From positions 36,983,983 to 37,047,982 of the forward strand of contig JAVGWX010000005.1 in assembly GCA_036924085.1 (NCBI GenBank): a DNA stretch of 64,000 nt. The letters run 5' to 3'. The position numbers and the translations under genes were made by a program. Below, one piece after another: positions 1 through 9,784 of the stretch (its first letter is position 1; every line of letters starts with the position of its first letter). The DNA is from Ariolimax columbianus (Eukaryota; Mollusca; Gastropoda; Stylommatophora; Arionidae). A model generated the notes under the pieces. The model made no database searches and was not told the DNA's origin. It was given only the letters and a program-made list of their open reading frames with translations.

Positions 1-27
1 CGAGTTTCCTCTTTTGTCTGGAAGCTC

Positions 28-579
28 TCATATGTCATATGCCAAGACAGCTGCATTGGCGGCCTTGTCTCTGCCAGGTCTGTATGCACCTAGGATGTCT
101 GGAAATTGACCTGCCTTTTCCAGCTCACTAGCAACTTGTCTAGCAATGATTCTCTCCAGCACCTTACCGTACCCATTCTGTAGTGTGATGATGCGGTACC
201 CTTTTATATCAGTAGCATCTTTGCCTGGTTTTGCTAGGGAGATAAGATAGCTGTGAAGACACTCCTCTAGTACATGGCCTGTCTTAAAATCATTTATAAT
301 CTTTGCGAGCTCGTCATCCCCATAGTCCTTCAGCAGGCTGTATCGTATTCCATCGAGCCCAGGAGCATTGTTCAAGACTCTCTTTATGGAGTGTCTGACC
401 TCCTCAACACTAATCAGGATGTGCTCCTCCTCCATTGTTCCTAGATTTGTCACCAGTGCCTTGTGTTGAACGATATTATCTTGGTGAGTCTGCTGAAGGT
501 ACCTGTCAAAAAAGGCTCTTCCTTTCTCTTTGTCAGTAGTCAGCACCTGTGCCAACTCATCTATCATGCACACACACAC
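28..579 (-). pseudogene. LINE reverse transcriptase, N-terminal blocks
   Basis: The 183-residue open frame carries the usual LINE reverse-transcriptase opening. It has an NNAPGLDGI block (the P-G-x-D-G signature of domain 1), then LISLAKPGKD followed by a YRIITLQNGYGKVLERIIARQ-like stretch (domain 2), then a GAYRPGRDKAANA block (the Q-x-GF-R-G-x-S position, degenerate). The frame stops before the catalytic aspartates. It lies in order downstream of the endonuclease remnant at 1053-1560 on the same strand, so both are parts of one broken element. Confidence 0.8.
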
Positions 580-761
580 ACACTTGTGTCCATCTTCAGG
601 TTCATTGCCCTATGTAATTTCCAGAATTTATGCAGGGCTCTATCCGCCTCCACCTCTTCTGTAAATGTCTCCCACCATTGCTGTTTTGCTACTCTGGCCA
701 TTTGCTTGAAATCTTCAGTGACCCTTCTCATTCTGGTCTTTACCTCCATTCTTCTCTCCAA
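564..761 (-). pseudogene. LINE ORF2 linker between endonuclease and RT
   Basis: The frame contains a WWETFTEEVEADRALHKFWK stretch. Segments of the type x-LHKFWKLHRAMN are common just upstream of the reverse transcriptase in Jockey/I-type LINEs. The C-terminal end of the frame runs into a (CA)n microsatellite (568-583) that encodes VCVCA and probably caused the frame break with the reverse transcriptase that follows. Confidence 0.55.
568..583. repeat. (CA)n microsatellite
   Basis: Short run of alternating C and A inside the LINE linker region. It is translated as VCVCA on the minus strand. Confidence 0.85.
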
Positions 762-1052
762 GGTGATATTTGCGAGTCTTTTTTTCTGCTGCCATTACTT
801 GGTGGCATTTTTCTTGCTTCTCCATGTGGTCTCAATCTCCTTGGACCACAATGTGTTGGTTCAGGCTCTCTTGTTTTTCAATGCCAATCGTCTCAAGCTC
901 CCCAGCATCGAGTCTTTGGTGCACATGTATTTAAAAGCATGTTGCATCTTGGTCTGTCTGCTTTGCTGCCCCTTCGTGATGGAAACAACAGTGCTGACAA
1001 CCTGGTGTATGTCTCTCCGTGGCATGAAACCTGTGTGAGGTCAATGTTAGAG

Positions 1053-1560
1053 TTAGTCTGCTATTTGAGTGGCAAATCTGGATTCCACTTCACAGTTGAG
1101 GATATTCAGGCCGGGTTCAAGGAGGACCTGGCCAAGTGACTGCCCCTGTGGGTTTTTGTTTGGGTTTCCCCAAGTGACATTATGTGCACTGAAGTCGCCA
1201 CACACCAATGTCATGTCTCCTGGCAGGTCTTCCAATTCGATGAGGAATCGCCAGTCATCCGACCCGGAATGGAAACAGTTCCCCACATAGATATTAATTA
1301 TATTCTACCGCCTGCCCTCCTGTACCCCTTACAGTTCTCTGTCCTCCTTGTCCCACTCGTTCAAGTCTAGCAGTGAGTGTGGTAGACCCTGTATGACTAG
1401 GACAGCTTCACTGTGATGTATTGGGCTCACTGGATTAACATCACTCAAAGCCAAAGTACGCTAATTGTATGGCTTGTGTCTCCTGCAGAAGTAGAATGTT
1501 GAAATCACAGAGGAGGCGTTCCAGCACTGGGCCCCCCTGTCGAGCACTGAGACAGTTCTA
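1053..1560 (-). pseudogene. LINE endonuclease (APE-type), broken
   Basis: Two endonuclease motifs are visible in different frames. Near 1462-1540 the minus strand reads NILLLQETQA, matching the early Q-E-T catalytic motif. At 1053-1286 it reads TLVCGDFSAHNVTWGN, matching the G-D-F-N-x-H motif, here with S in place of N. The two are separated by stops. It is the nicking enzyme of the LINE at 1-1930 and is not functional as it stands. Confidence 0.75.
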
Positions 1561-1617
1561 GTAAACAACGTTTATGTTCTTTAATCTAATTCTGTCTGTT
1601 TTCCTCCTTACCTTTCT

Positions 1618-1893
1618 TTATCCAGCACTTCCCTTACTGGATCCCCTATGATGTCCACACTTCCTGCAGTATTGACAAATTACGTTTGTAGCTGCCTGGT
1701 CCGGCGTCGACAGCAGGGCACGTTCTCCATAGCCCCAGCGACGGTTTCTTGTGTTCTGAGTGGCAACGGCGCTGTTACTTGTGCCCTGTGTTCTCTGTGC
1801 CCCAAAAGTTGACTTTATGCGTGCTAGGGCTGATTCAATGTATTTCACAACATGTTGACGTACATCCGCCGCATCATTCATGTTCAGCGCCAA
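1618..1893 (-). pseudogene. Possible LINE ORF1 C-terminus with partial zinc knuckle
   Basis: A 91-residue frame upstream of the endonuclease on the same strand. Near its end it reads CQYCRKCGHHRGSSK, which resembles a CCHC zinc knuckle (C-x2-C-x-G-H) but lacks a clear last cysteine. Position and composition fit the end of a gag-like ORF1. The family cannot be named. Confidence 0.4.
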
Positions 1894-1930
1894 TGTCCCA
1901 GTGCATTCAATGTTGGGAGTACTCTTCTGA

Positions 1931-2310
1931 CATAATTTAAGAATTTAATATTGTTCTGTTTTCCGCCGTCTGGTTGTTGCCCAAACAAATGATTTATCAT
2001 CGTCATTATAGAAACTAGCACACAGAAGCGATGTAACTTTTAACCAGCTCACATAATTCTGACTGGTCGCGTTGGATTGCAAGACACTGAATCCGCCAAC
2101 TTGGTTGTCTGCGTTGTCGAATTAACGGTCCGATCATATTTATCTTTACCACTTTTGATCGCAGACTTAGTTTGGGCTTTTAGCTTAGACAACACCTCAG
2201 CACTACAAAACATCATGGCAACGTTATCAACGACGGGATACACAAAGAAAAACGAAATCACAAACACAGCACATAACGTCCAGCAAGTCAGTCCGCCATC
2301 TTGGATACTA
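1931..2310. other. No recognised gene or repeat
   Basis: Open frames on both strands overlap here (2049-2360 minus, 2077-2367 plus) but show no family motif, no shared copy elsewhere in the window and no coding-like pattern. I see nothing that I can name. Confidence 0.4.
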
Positions 2311-2508
2311 TCTTGTAAGTGTTTCTTGGAAACTAAGATTACAAAAATCAGAGATGACAATCTGTAGGAGAGTAGAATGTTTTACACTTGAACAATTGGA
2401 TTAATTGCCTTGCCCATGTTTTAACAAAAGTCTATCCAGTTTACTTTTACTGTTCCCATTCTTTCTCTCCTCCTCTATCAAGGGCAGCAGTTAAGAAAGA
2501 ACACTTAC

Positions 2509-2577
2509 CTCAAAATCAAGTTCCTGCTTTACTTCTGTCACAACACATGGAACATTAGTATCTCTATTCTGTGTAGC
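2509..2577 (-). CDS. Gene 1 exon A (69 nt, VKQE motif)
   Basis: On the minus strand the exon is flanked by a CCAG acceptor and a GTAAGT donor and is in phase 0 at both ends. It encodes 23 residues ending TNVPCVVTEVKQELDFE. The same exon occurs at 40551-40619 (minus) and 57952-58020 (plus) with identical length and splice phases and only conservative changes. Residues V-K-Q-E form a psi-K-x-E SUMO-acceptor consensus. Conservation of frame, length and splice sites over three copies, while flanking intron DNA has diverged, indicates a real coding exon. Confidence 0.8.
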
Positions 2578-2664
2578 CTGGTGAAATCAAAGAGAGTGAC
2601 AGACCACATCAGATCAAAGACAATAAAAGAAATTGACAAGATGTGGCAAATGGTCTGTAGAAGT

Positions 2665-2880
2665 TCTATATGGTCCTCCAGATAGTTGTGCTATATTTGG
2701 CTTCATCATGTCGATCACCACCTCGTTCGACTGTCATGAAACAGGTCAGTTTTTTAAAAAGAAAAGCATGGGAATGCGGTGGAGTCTTGGTAAATCTATT
2801 TTTCCTGACTCTGACTAACACTTTCTGATCAGTATTTTTTGCCTGACCAGATGTTAGTCCACTCTCCCCAGTAAATACTA
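2665..2880 (+). mobile_element. Repeat family X (SINE-like), old truncated copy
   Basis: Matches the 3' two-thirds of the 350-bp family whose best copy is 31022-31373, ending in the typical TGCCTGACCAGATGTTAGTC. A copy sits at the same intron position of gene 2 (40715-41555), so this insertion predates the gene 1/gene 2 duplication. Confidence 0.7.
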
Positions 2881-3000
2881 TGCCATGCTATCTTTTATAG
2901 AATTTACATCACAACACGCTGAGCAGATCATAAGGTGCTCAGTCTTTATTTGCAGGCGATGAACACTATGTATGCTGATGATTTCAGTTGTTGTATATAC

Positions 3001-3449
3001 TCTTGACCAGTCCAGCATGACCCACATTTGATTTCAAATGCAGCCTGAGAATTGCTTGTTCATCTAATGGAGTGCCATCATATAACAACAAAGAAATTGT
3101 AGTGCACCTAGATTGCTTTAAAAAATCAGCTTTTTCATTTCTATGTACCCTACCATGACCAATACAGTATACACATACAAACTTCTGAAGACATTACAAC
3201 TATTTGTCTGTTATCTACTCAACCCATATCCATTACTTTTGTATCTTACCAAAACCAAACTGAGATTGTGACATGATAACTGCCTCGATAAATTTAGGTA
3301 TCAGACTACCACGCTAAAACTACAGTAAATGCCTCAATAACTATTTTCAAGATAATGACTAATAATTGAATAGCTAAGCTGACCAAACAAAGCAAGTATG
3401 TAACTTTATAATTTGTCTGTAAATTTGTAAACTATAATAGTAGACCTAC
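3001..3449. other. Gene 1 intron B-A, no further feature
   Basis: AT-rich intron DNA that matches the gene 2 intron at 41650-42125. I see no gene or transposon in it. Confidence 0.5.
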
Positions 3450-3500
3450 CTGTTCAATCTGTGTTGTATCTACTTCTTGCTTCATCTTGTTTTAAGGTGC
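3450..3500 (-). CDS. Gene 1 exon B (start codon, MKQE motif)
   Basis: The minus strand reads an acceptor at about 3501-3502, a short leader, then ATG at 3485-3483 and MKQEVDTTQIEQ up to a GTAGGT donor (3449-3444), in phase 0. An in-frame TAA sits three codons upstream of the ATG, so translation must begin at this Met here. Copies at 42130-42165 (minus) and 54375-54410 (plus) encode MKQEVDTTQVEQ and MKQEVDTTQINQ. M-K-Q-E again fits psi-K-x-E. Confidence 0.78.
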
Positions 3501-3716
3501 CTGCTTAATTGATTTATATGGAATCTGGGTGAACTTCTGCTCAAGAGAAAAAAATGGTCAGACAATATGCAGCAGACATTATACAAATGATACCATCAAT
3601 GATAATGAACTCTATAAGTAATTACAAAATGATAGTTAGAAAATCCTTGTAATCTCATTTATAGTTTGTTCTGAAACATGTGCCCTAAAAATTCTTATAT
3701 TTTCTCCAGAACTCAA

Positions 3717-3730
3717 CAAAGTATCAATAT
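3717..3730. repeat. Left target-site duplication of LINE 3731-8103
   Basis: CAAAGTATCAATAT, repeated exactly at 8104-8117. The right duplication copy (about 42644-42657) has this sequence once, so it is the empty site. Confidence 0.9.
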
Positions 3731-3754
3731 CTCTTTCTTCCTCCTCGTTCGCCT

Positions 3755-4009
3755 TCAGGCCTCAACTTCAATGACTTTAACGAAGGTGGCAGTCAGCTCA
3801 AGGCTCTGTACACTTCTGTATAGCTTCTCGTGGAAGGACACTGGCTGCTGCCAAAAGTTACTTCTTTTGTCGTATACAGTGAACAGGATTGCAAAGTATG
3901 TTCTGCATTCATGAAGGCTGTGCTGCAGACACAAAGGTCTGTAGTGACCTGTGTGTAGCCGGAGAATGATCACCTGGTCTCGCTTGGAGAGTTGATTAGT
4001 AGGCATCAT
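3755..4009 (-). pseudogene. LINE C-terminal segment after RNase H
   Basis: The frame reads QLSKRDQVIILRLHTGHYRP and onward, matching the QLNRREQVVVFRLRTGHN segment encoded at 8174-8553 and 61546-61941. In those copies it is followed by a Cys/His cluster (ECPCGTGKMTAEHLLQNC). Here that cluster is degraded. It is in order behind RNase H. Confidence 0.7.
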
Positions 4010-4489
4010 TTTCTATGTGGCCAGGGTCATATTTTTTCCATTTTGCACTGTACGTTGCCCTGAAGAATGCTTTAGTCTCATTGCATTTGATTTCTGTATC
4101 ACTCTGCTGCAGCATTCCTCCCTCTCTGGCGAGTCCGTCTGCCTCCTCGTTGCCTGGAATGTCGCAGTGGGCTGCTATCCACTGGACTATGCTTTTTTTT
4201 GAAGCATTGGGACAGGTGTTCGAGCACGTCTGCCAGAGCACCGATTTTTGTGCTGGTTCTTGAGTGTCATTATCACTGCAAGGGCGTCTGTGAAAATGAC
4301 CACTTGCTTTTTTGCCTGCTCCTTATGGTCTATAAGGGTTTCAGCTGCTTGTCTCAGGGCACTGGCTTCGGCACTGAAGTTGCTGCAGCATCTCCCAGTG
4401 GCAAATGCTGCTGAGTATACTTTGCTTTTTAGTTTTATAGTGATACCTCCTCCCCTGTTTCCAATGGCATCTTTGGCTGAGCCATCCAT
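3996..4489 (-). pseudogene. LINE RNase H domain, split in two frames
   Basis: Two overlapping minus frames together carry all RNase H landmarks. They are MDGSAKDA (first Asp), FSAEASALRQA (Glu), FTDALAVIMTL (second Asp), and then in the next frame WIAAHCDIPGNEEADGLA (the H-x-x-x-x-GN-x-x-AD motif). RNase H degrades the RNA template strand during reverse transcription and is typical of I, Tad, R1 and some Jockey LINEs. The domain is split by a frameshift near 4200. Confidence 0.85.
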
Positions 4490-5099
4490 ATTGGCATGTG
4501 TCCAGGCTGTTGGTGGAAATTTTTGGTTGATGTAATTTGTAACTATGTGTTTTTTTCTGTATCTCTATTCGTGATTTTTTTGTCTTTGATGTTGGGGATA
4601 TTGCATTTAAGATCAGGGAAGGGTCGTCCTTTCCAGAGGCAGCGGATGTAGCATGCTGATATTGGTTTTATTTTTTTTTTTTAAAGTGCAGCATTGTTTT
4701 TAATCTTTTCATTTGCATTGACTGTAAGACTTTTTATTTTTAGCCTGTCACATCCCAGCCCATTTAGTCTGTGGTGGTCCATGATTCTTCTGAATTTTCC
4801 CGCTTGCTGTAGGATTCTGCAGACTCGGCGGTCTTCTATTGGCTGTAGCCCAGTCATTGCTTTAGGTCTTTTATTTGGGTGGACTTCAGTGCTCCTGTTA
4901 AGAAGATACGAGCTGCTTGGTTCTGGGTATGCCCTATTGACCAAGCTGCAATGCCATATTCAAAACTGGTCTCACTCTGCCTGTGTATAATTTCTTTAGT
5001 GTGTTTTCATCAGCACCCAATGTAGTACCAGCAAGTTTCTTCATGATGGACACGTGTAGCCTCGCCCTCAGCTGAATCTTTAAAATTTGCGTTTTCCAG

Positions 5100-5890
5100 G
5101 TCAGACGTTGGTCTAAAGAAACTCCTAAGAAGGCTGGAGCCTCATCTAACCGTATCTCTTTTCCATTTAGTTGAAGTTTTACTTCCTGCTGTATGTTTGA
5201 TAGGGAGAAGATGGTATGTGTTGTTTTTTGTTCATTTATTTTTAGTAACTAGGTTTTGGACCATCTTTCGAGAGCTGCGATAGAGCCTTGCATTTGTGTG
5301 CTGACTGTAGTGACGAGTTTTTCAGTATTCCACATGGCCAGGTCATCAGCGCAGAGAGAATGGTGGATACTTTTGTGGAGGTTGTTGGCGATGTCATTTA
5401 TGTAATAAGAAAGAGTGTAGGGGAAAGGACACTGCCCTTGGAAACACCTTGTCCCATGGTTTCCTTTTTACTGGTATGCCCTTGGATCTGCACTCTTGCA
5501 ATTATATTTTCTAAGTAGTTGCTGATCCACTTGTACATTTTCCCGCATACTCCATATTTTCCCACACAGCCCGTCTGTCCGTACTTGGTCGAAGGCTTTT
5601 TCCAGGTCTACCCGTACAGCCAGAGTGTGTTTTCCTTCCTGGAAAGCATCTTCTATTTCTTGTGCTATGTGGATTGATCCTCCGTGGACCTGTGCTGCCT
5701 GAAGCCTGTTTGTTGTGGTATGATTATTTGCTTTTCTTCGAGGTGCCAGCTGAGTCTGGTATTTAATATTTTCTCCATGAGCTTGCCTGTGCAGCTCAGG
5801 AGACTGATTGGCCTATGGCTATTTGGGTCAAGTTTATCTTTATTTTTCTTTAGGATGGGAATAATTCGTGCTTCTTTCAACACTTGAGGT
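5100..5890 (-). pseudogene. LINE reverse transcriptase, broken
   Basis: The frame 5665-5883 carries ARIIPILKKNKDKLDPNSHR followed by PISLLSCTGKLMEKILNTRL and TGFRQHRSTEDQ, which are reverse-transcriptase blocks 1-2. Farther downstream (near 5335-5350) the minus strand reads LCADDLAMW, the YADD catalytic box with C in place of Y. A conventional order and several stops show an inactive RT. Confidence 0.8.
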
Positions 5891-6044
5891 ACAATGCCAT
5901 GCTTTCATCTGCAGTTCATGATCGCAAGGAGTATTTTCTTTGCAGTGCCACCCAATGTCATAAGCATGTCACTGGTTACCCGTCTTTTCCAGGTGACTTT
6001 CTCGGTTTGAGGGAGTAAATGGCTGCATCAAGTTCCTTCATGGT

Positions 6045-6190
6045 CAGGTTGGTTGTCATATGCTCCTCTGGGCAGGTTGGTTGTCATATGCTCCTCTGGG
6101 CAGGTTGGTTGTCATATGCTCCTCTGGTCAGGTTGGTTGTCATATGCTCCTCTGGGCAGGTTGGTTGTCATATGCTCCTCTGGGCAGGTT
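6045..6190. repeat. 28-bp tandem repeat, about 5 units, inside LINE ORF2
   Basis: Units start at 6045, 6073, 6101, 6129 and 6157, each beginning CAGGTTGGTTGTCATATGCT and nearly identical, followed by a partial sixth. Because 28 is not a multiple of 3, each unit shifts the LINE reading frame (minus strand reads EEHMTTNL in only one unit). The array lies between endonuclease and reverse transcriptase. Confidence 0.92.
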
Positions 6191-6367
6191 AATGAGTTTT
6201 TTTTTATAGATCTATCTCTATAGCCATTGCCTGTTTTCTTTCCGGTGGGATATGAATCTGGCTCGCTTGCGAGAATGTTTTTATGAATGCATTAGCTGCA
6301 TGTGTTTGGTCAGCATTTTCCCACTTAGTTGTACTGCAGTTTCATGGTTCTTGCAGTCCTCATTGTT

Positions 6368-7440
6368 TTAGGCCTTGGCTAGCCTCCAGAGTTTACTGCC
6401 GTCTTTGTCCAGATTTAGGGCTTTTGTTTTTATCCAGCTGTTTCTCGTTGAGCCATTTAGTATCTTTTTGTACTTTGCTGCAATAGCTTTGTAGGAGATG
6501 TTAGCCTCTTTTGATCTTTCCTTTTCTGCTGTTCCTCTGGCTTCTGTCAGTTGTTCTTCCAGTTCCTGAAGTTCTGGTGTCCAGTAAGGTTTGTAGTCTC
6601 TTCTTGCCCCTCGGGGTATTGATTCGAGGGCAGCTCTCAGGACAACTTTGTTGAAGCTTTCAGCTAGTTCCCCAATTCTTATATTTCGGGTATTAATCTG
6701 GCTGCAGTACATGTCTGACAGTGTTGAAAAGAGGTTCCAGTTTGCTCTTTTGTAATTCCATCGGGGCAGTGGCTTATGTTCTTGGGCTGTGTGTTCCACA
6801 TTAATCACCAGCTTTATTGGTTTGTGATCACTGCCTGCCAATTGGTCAAGAACAATTCTGTTTATCTTATGACTGATGTCTCCTGTCGAGAATGCAAGGT
6901 CAGGTGTTGAGATGAACTGCCATCTTCTTGAGTAAAAACAGTGTGCATTGTCTGCTTTGTTAATGAGCTGTAGGTTACTATCTATTTCCCAGTCTTCCAT
7001 TTTGGTGCTGCGTGTATCAGTCTCCGCATATCCCCATCTTTCTGGATGGCTATTGAAGCCTCTGACGACTATGTAATTTGAGTATTGCACCTCTATTGAT
7101 GCCAGTGAGAAATCCTTATCTGGGTGGCAGTACAGATGTATCCCAATGATTTGTTCATCTACAGTGACATCACCAATGATTTCAGCTTGGTTGCTTATGT
7201 GGTTTGGGACTTCTCTGCATGGTAGAGAGTTTCTAATTAGCATGATCACTCCGCCTTTGTGGCCCTGTCTATCAAGCCGTATCCTCGTATCAGGAATCTA
7301 TGATTTGGGTTAAGGTGGGTCTCTTGGGTGCAAGCAATGTCAATGTTTTCCTCATACAGTTTGTCAGCGAGCGGTAGCTTCTTGTTTAGGACACCCTCTG
7401 CATGCCATTGTAGTATATTTAGAGTCCTTCTATTTGTGTT
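6368..7440 (-). pseudogene. LINE endonuclease and linker
   Basis: From 7440 downward the minus strand reads LNILQWHAEGVLNKK (start of an APE-type endonuclease) and ACTQETHLNPNHRFL (catalytic Q-E-T). After a frameshift at about 7255 the 293-residue frame 6368-7249 continues with VVRGFNSHPERWGY (G-x-F-N-x-H), STPDLAF and AGSDHKPI (the S-D-H motif). The rest is the linker to the reverse transcriptase, ending SRNSWIKTKALNLDKDGSKL. Only the single frameshift breaks the endonuclease. Confidence 0.85.
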
Positions 7441-7444
7441 TTAG

Positions 7445-7678
7445 TCAGTAGTGGTTTCCATAGCTATACATGCTCTTGTTCCATGGCATGGAGGTAGGGG
7501 ACCACCAGTAGCATTTGGTGGACCCCTTTGAGGCGGAGGGTCTGGAATTCTTCCCACCTGGCGGGACTCCTTGGGTCAAGCACCATCTCGTTGAGTCATT
7601 TTGGTGTCTGTCATTAAACGCACTGCATTGCACAGTATTTATGCGCTGTAGCCCAGTGCATCCGACTTCAGCATGCAT
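7445..7678 (-). other. LINE 5' leader ORF, contains segment shared with a SINE
   Basis: A 77-residue frame in the 5' part of the 3731-8103 LINE. I do not recognise a domain. Bases 7651-7680 (minus) are identical to bases 54034-54063 (plus) of the tRNA-SINE at 53898-54148, beginning AAATGCATGCTGAAGTCGGA. The frame may be chance or an ORF1 remnant. Confidence 0.4.
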
Positions 7679-8103
7679 TTTTTCGGCACCGCCTCCCTAG
7701 CCCTTGGCTGTCCCCAGCCTGCCTGCATGGCAGCAGTTATTTGAGTTCAGAGTTGTCTCTCCTAGGAAAGCTCTCTTACATGACTATCGGATCTTTCCTA
7801 TCCGGGTTTTGATCAAGTTTTCTGTCTCATTGTGCAGACGTCAGTCAGGAATGTTGTACTCCTTCCAATCACGATAGGATTTGCACCCTGGTTTTCCTCT
7901 GCGTTTGCTCACGTAGTTTAGCCGGCCAGTCAAAGCCATTGCCCGACGGATGGCGCTGCTGTTTGATAGCAGACTCTAGGAGCATATACATGAGTTAGAC
8001 AGGAGTGGGGGAACCAAGTAGGGTCCAGGCCATCCTTTTTTGCTAGGGAGTGACTGCATCTTGCTGTGAGGTGCTATCCCTTACACGCTCCTGCCCTAAC
8101 CCC

Positions 8104-8117
8104 CAAAGTATCAATAT
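8104..8117. repeat. Right target-site duplication of LINE 3731-8103
   Basis: Exact second copy of CAAAGTATCAATAT. Confidence 0.9.
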
Positions 8118-8157
8118 GATTTTTATGCATGTGGTTCCATATTTGCAATGATATTTA

Positions 8158-8173
8158 GATATTGTTGACTAAA
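8158..8173. repeat. Left target-site duplication of LINE tail 8174-8553
   Basis: GATATTGTTGACTAAA, matched by GATATCGTTGACTAAA at 8554-8569 (one difference). The right duplication copy has a single version near 42695. Confidence 0.85.
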
Positions 8174-8533
8174 CAGCTTATTAGAGCTAGATACATGACC
8201 AAATGGGAAACCGAACATACTGGCTACACCAAAAACGATGCCTATTACCAATTGAACAGAAGAGAGCAGGTCGTTGTCTTCAGACTTCGCACTGGCCACA
8301 ATAAACTGAGGTACCACCTATTCAACAAATTGAACATAGGTGGCACCGATGAATGCCCGTGTGGTACCGGGAAAATGACCGCTGAGCATTTGCTGCAAAA
8401 CTGCCCAACATACGAGGATCAGAGAGAGCAGATGTGGTCATCACCAGTGGCAACACTAGACAAGCTCTATGGCAGTGTCGACAGCCTCAGGATGACCGCT
8501 GCTTTTTTCAAAATAATAATGGTTACTGTCTGA
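8174..8533 (+). pseudogene. LINE ORF2 C-terminal fragment (zinc-knuckle-like)
   Basis: The frame encodes KWETEHTGYTKNDAYYQLNR, then VVFRLRTGHN and a Cys/His cluster DECPCGTGKMTAEHLLQNC (C-x-C...H...C). This is the conserved end of RNase H-bearing LINE ORF2. It is a fragment created by 5' truncation, not a gene. The open frame at 8162 starts a few codons upstream in flanking DNA. Confidence 0.85.
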
Positions 8534-8553
8534 CTGCGTACGAAGAAGAAGAA
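8174..8553 (+). mobile_element. 5'-truncated LINE tail (same clade as 3731-8103)
   Basis: Plus-strand insertion of 380 bp. It contains only the last part of ORF2 (to the stop at 8531-8533) and a short 3' end finishing GAAGAAGAAGAA. It is flanked by a 16-bp target duplication. The encoded end carries AEHLLQNCPTYEDQREQMW. It is nearly identical to the copy at 61546-61941, so this LINE family was active relatively recently. Confidence 0.88.
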
Positions 8554-8889
8554 GATATCGTTGACTAAAATTATTAAGGCACTACTGTTTTATCAAAGTG
8601 GGTGGTTTTTTTAAAATTCCTTTTGGTGACGAAAATATTTGGTTTCTCCAAAATATACCTTACTGCATTTGTACAAAAAGCATATTGTTTATGAACTAGA
8701 GGCAAAACTTATATAACCACAAGGCGAGATTTATATAGGTAGTTTCAAATAAGATGTAATGACATTTACCTTGTTTTTAATTTATGTTCTTAGTGGATGC
8801 TGAAGTACGTTGTATGCCTACTATGTGTGTGCGATATTATGTAGGAAGTTTCACAAGGCATATCCTTTTCTTTTTTGGTGTTTGTCATG

Positions 8890-9140
8890 CAAAAGGCATT
8901 ATAATGTAGTTTACATCAAGGCTGTGATATCAGCACCTTTCGATCTGACATATCCAAATTCAGCTGGCGTTTCTTTATACCAGGTTTGCTTTCCACTGTG
9001 ATCCCTATTCTGTTAGTCAGTCTACAGTCTGTTTCCAGTGCCACCACGTGGAGGTGGAATAGGGTCTTGGTCAGCTCTGATTCGCACTCTCTGATGCAAG
9101 CAGACAGCTATGAGTCGCTGGCTGCTGTCAGCTTATTAAC
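8890..9140 (+). mobile_element. Repeat family W, copy in left duplication
   Basis: Shares GATATxxGCACCTTTCG, TACCAGGTT, GATCCC, TTAGTCAGTCT, GTTTCCAG and GGGTCTTGGTCAGCTCTG blocks with 58975-59260 and 60960-61110. The right duplication copy (43030-43100) has the same beginning but lost the middle. The middle also resembles family X (see findings). No coding function seen. Confidence 0.6.
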
Positions 9141-9780
9141 CGTGCTGTATCTTCGGCATCTAGTGTAAGTTTTGAAGCAGCCAGACTTTCAATTAACTGT
9201 ATCTTTAGAATCAAACATTCTATAAAATTCTCATTTAGTATCCTTTGGTCAAAAGTATCTAATCTTTCCTTTCTCTGTGATTTTTGAACTTCCATAGTCT
9301 TGGACCCAGCATAAGAATGACTGCAGGTCTATACCCAATGTGTGCATTATTCTCTTCTCAGGGTTTGAAATACAATGGCATAGACCATATTGTTTAGCTT
9401 CCCTGGAGAAGTATTTAAACAGCCTCGTTGTGATGTTTTTGAGCATTATTATATTTCATCCCCATTGTAATATACATGCCAGATTAAAGATAATCTAAGC
9501 CTTTAAATAATTTGCAAATGTATTGTAATGATGTAGACACAGACATTTCTCATTCCTCGTAAAACATTTAATATAGTGGTAAGTGAGCATTTTCCATTTC
9601 CCATAAGGAGCATGAGATTTTTTTTCTTCCAATTTTCAATCTAAAAATTAGCAATGATTTACTGTAAAACTCTTTAATTGAAGTGATATTTTTTGTGTGT
9701 AAACCGGAAATAAGCTAAATTGAAAACCAGCTTCGTGATATGACTGAAAACTGTGTTTACATAATTAATGTCATTTAGCA
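9141..9780. other. Left-copy intergenic DNA, no gene
   Basis: AT-rich DNA that matches 43140-43715. The minus frame at 9249-9446 recurs in the right copy at 43158-43415, but this simply reflects the duplication and shows no coding pattern or known motif. Confidence 0.5.
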
Positions 9781-9784
9781 TGAT

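Larger units (their letters stand above)
1..1930 (-). mobile_element. LINE remnant (ORF1 end, endonuclease, RT start), runs off left edge
   Basis: Minus-strand non-LTR retrotransposon, read from about 1930 down to 1. In order it shows a possible ORF1 end with a zinc-knuckle-like stretch (1618-1893), an apurinic-type endonuclease (about 1050-1560), the linker between endonuclease and reverse transcriptase (564-761), and the first reverse-transcriptase blocks (28-579). The reading frame is broken by stops and shifts between these pieces, so it is inactive. The catalytic YADD part would lie beyond the left edge. The clade is probably I/Jockey-like, judged from the style of the endonuclease, but this is not resolved. 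A short (CA)n run at 568-583 interrupts the linker. Confidence 0.8.
2509..3500 (-). other. Zinc-finger gene 1 (5' part only): exons B and A
   Basis: Minus-strand gene model from homology to genes 2 and 3. Exon B (3450-3500) holds the start codon and exon A (2509-2577) follows after an 872-bp intron with GT-AG ends. Exons C, D and the finger exon are not visible between 1 and 2508. They may lie beyond the left edge or be lost. Both exons are open, splice signals are intact, and an in-frame TAA precedes the ATG in exon B, which supports that ATG as the start in this family. Expected product: nuclear C2H2 zinc-finger protein of unknown target. Confidence 0.7.
3731..8103 (-). mobile_element. 4.4 kb LINE with EN, RT and RNase H (I/Jockey-type)
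   Basis: Minus-strand non-LTR retrotransposon, 5' end at 8103 and 3' end at 3731, flanked by a perfect 14-bp target duplication (3717-3730 and 8104-8117). Domain order on the minus strand: leader and possible ORF1 remnant (7445-8100), endonuclease (about 6800-7440), reverse transcriptase (about 5100-5900), RNase H (about 4080-4489), and a C-terminal segment (3755-4009) homologous to the LINE tails at 8174-8553 and 61546-61941. The 3' end is rich in GAAGAA-type sequence. There are frameshifts at about 7255 and around the 28-bp tandem repeat (6045-6190), plus stops, so it is inactive. It is near full length and is absent from the paralogous site in the right copy. Confidence 0.88.

Noticed and set aside
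463..1139. Long plus-strand frames (191 and 169 residues)
   Set aside because: Antisense shadows of the minus-strand LINE endonuclease, linker and RT. No motif of their own.
2049..2367. Overlapping frames of about 100 residues on both strands
   Set aside because: No motif, no second copy, hydrophobic stretches typical of AT-rich DNA.
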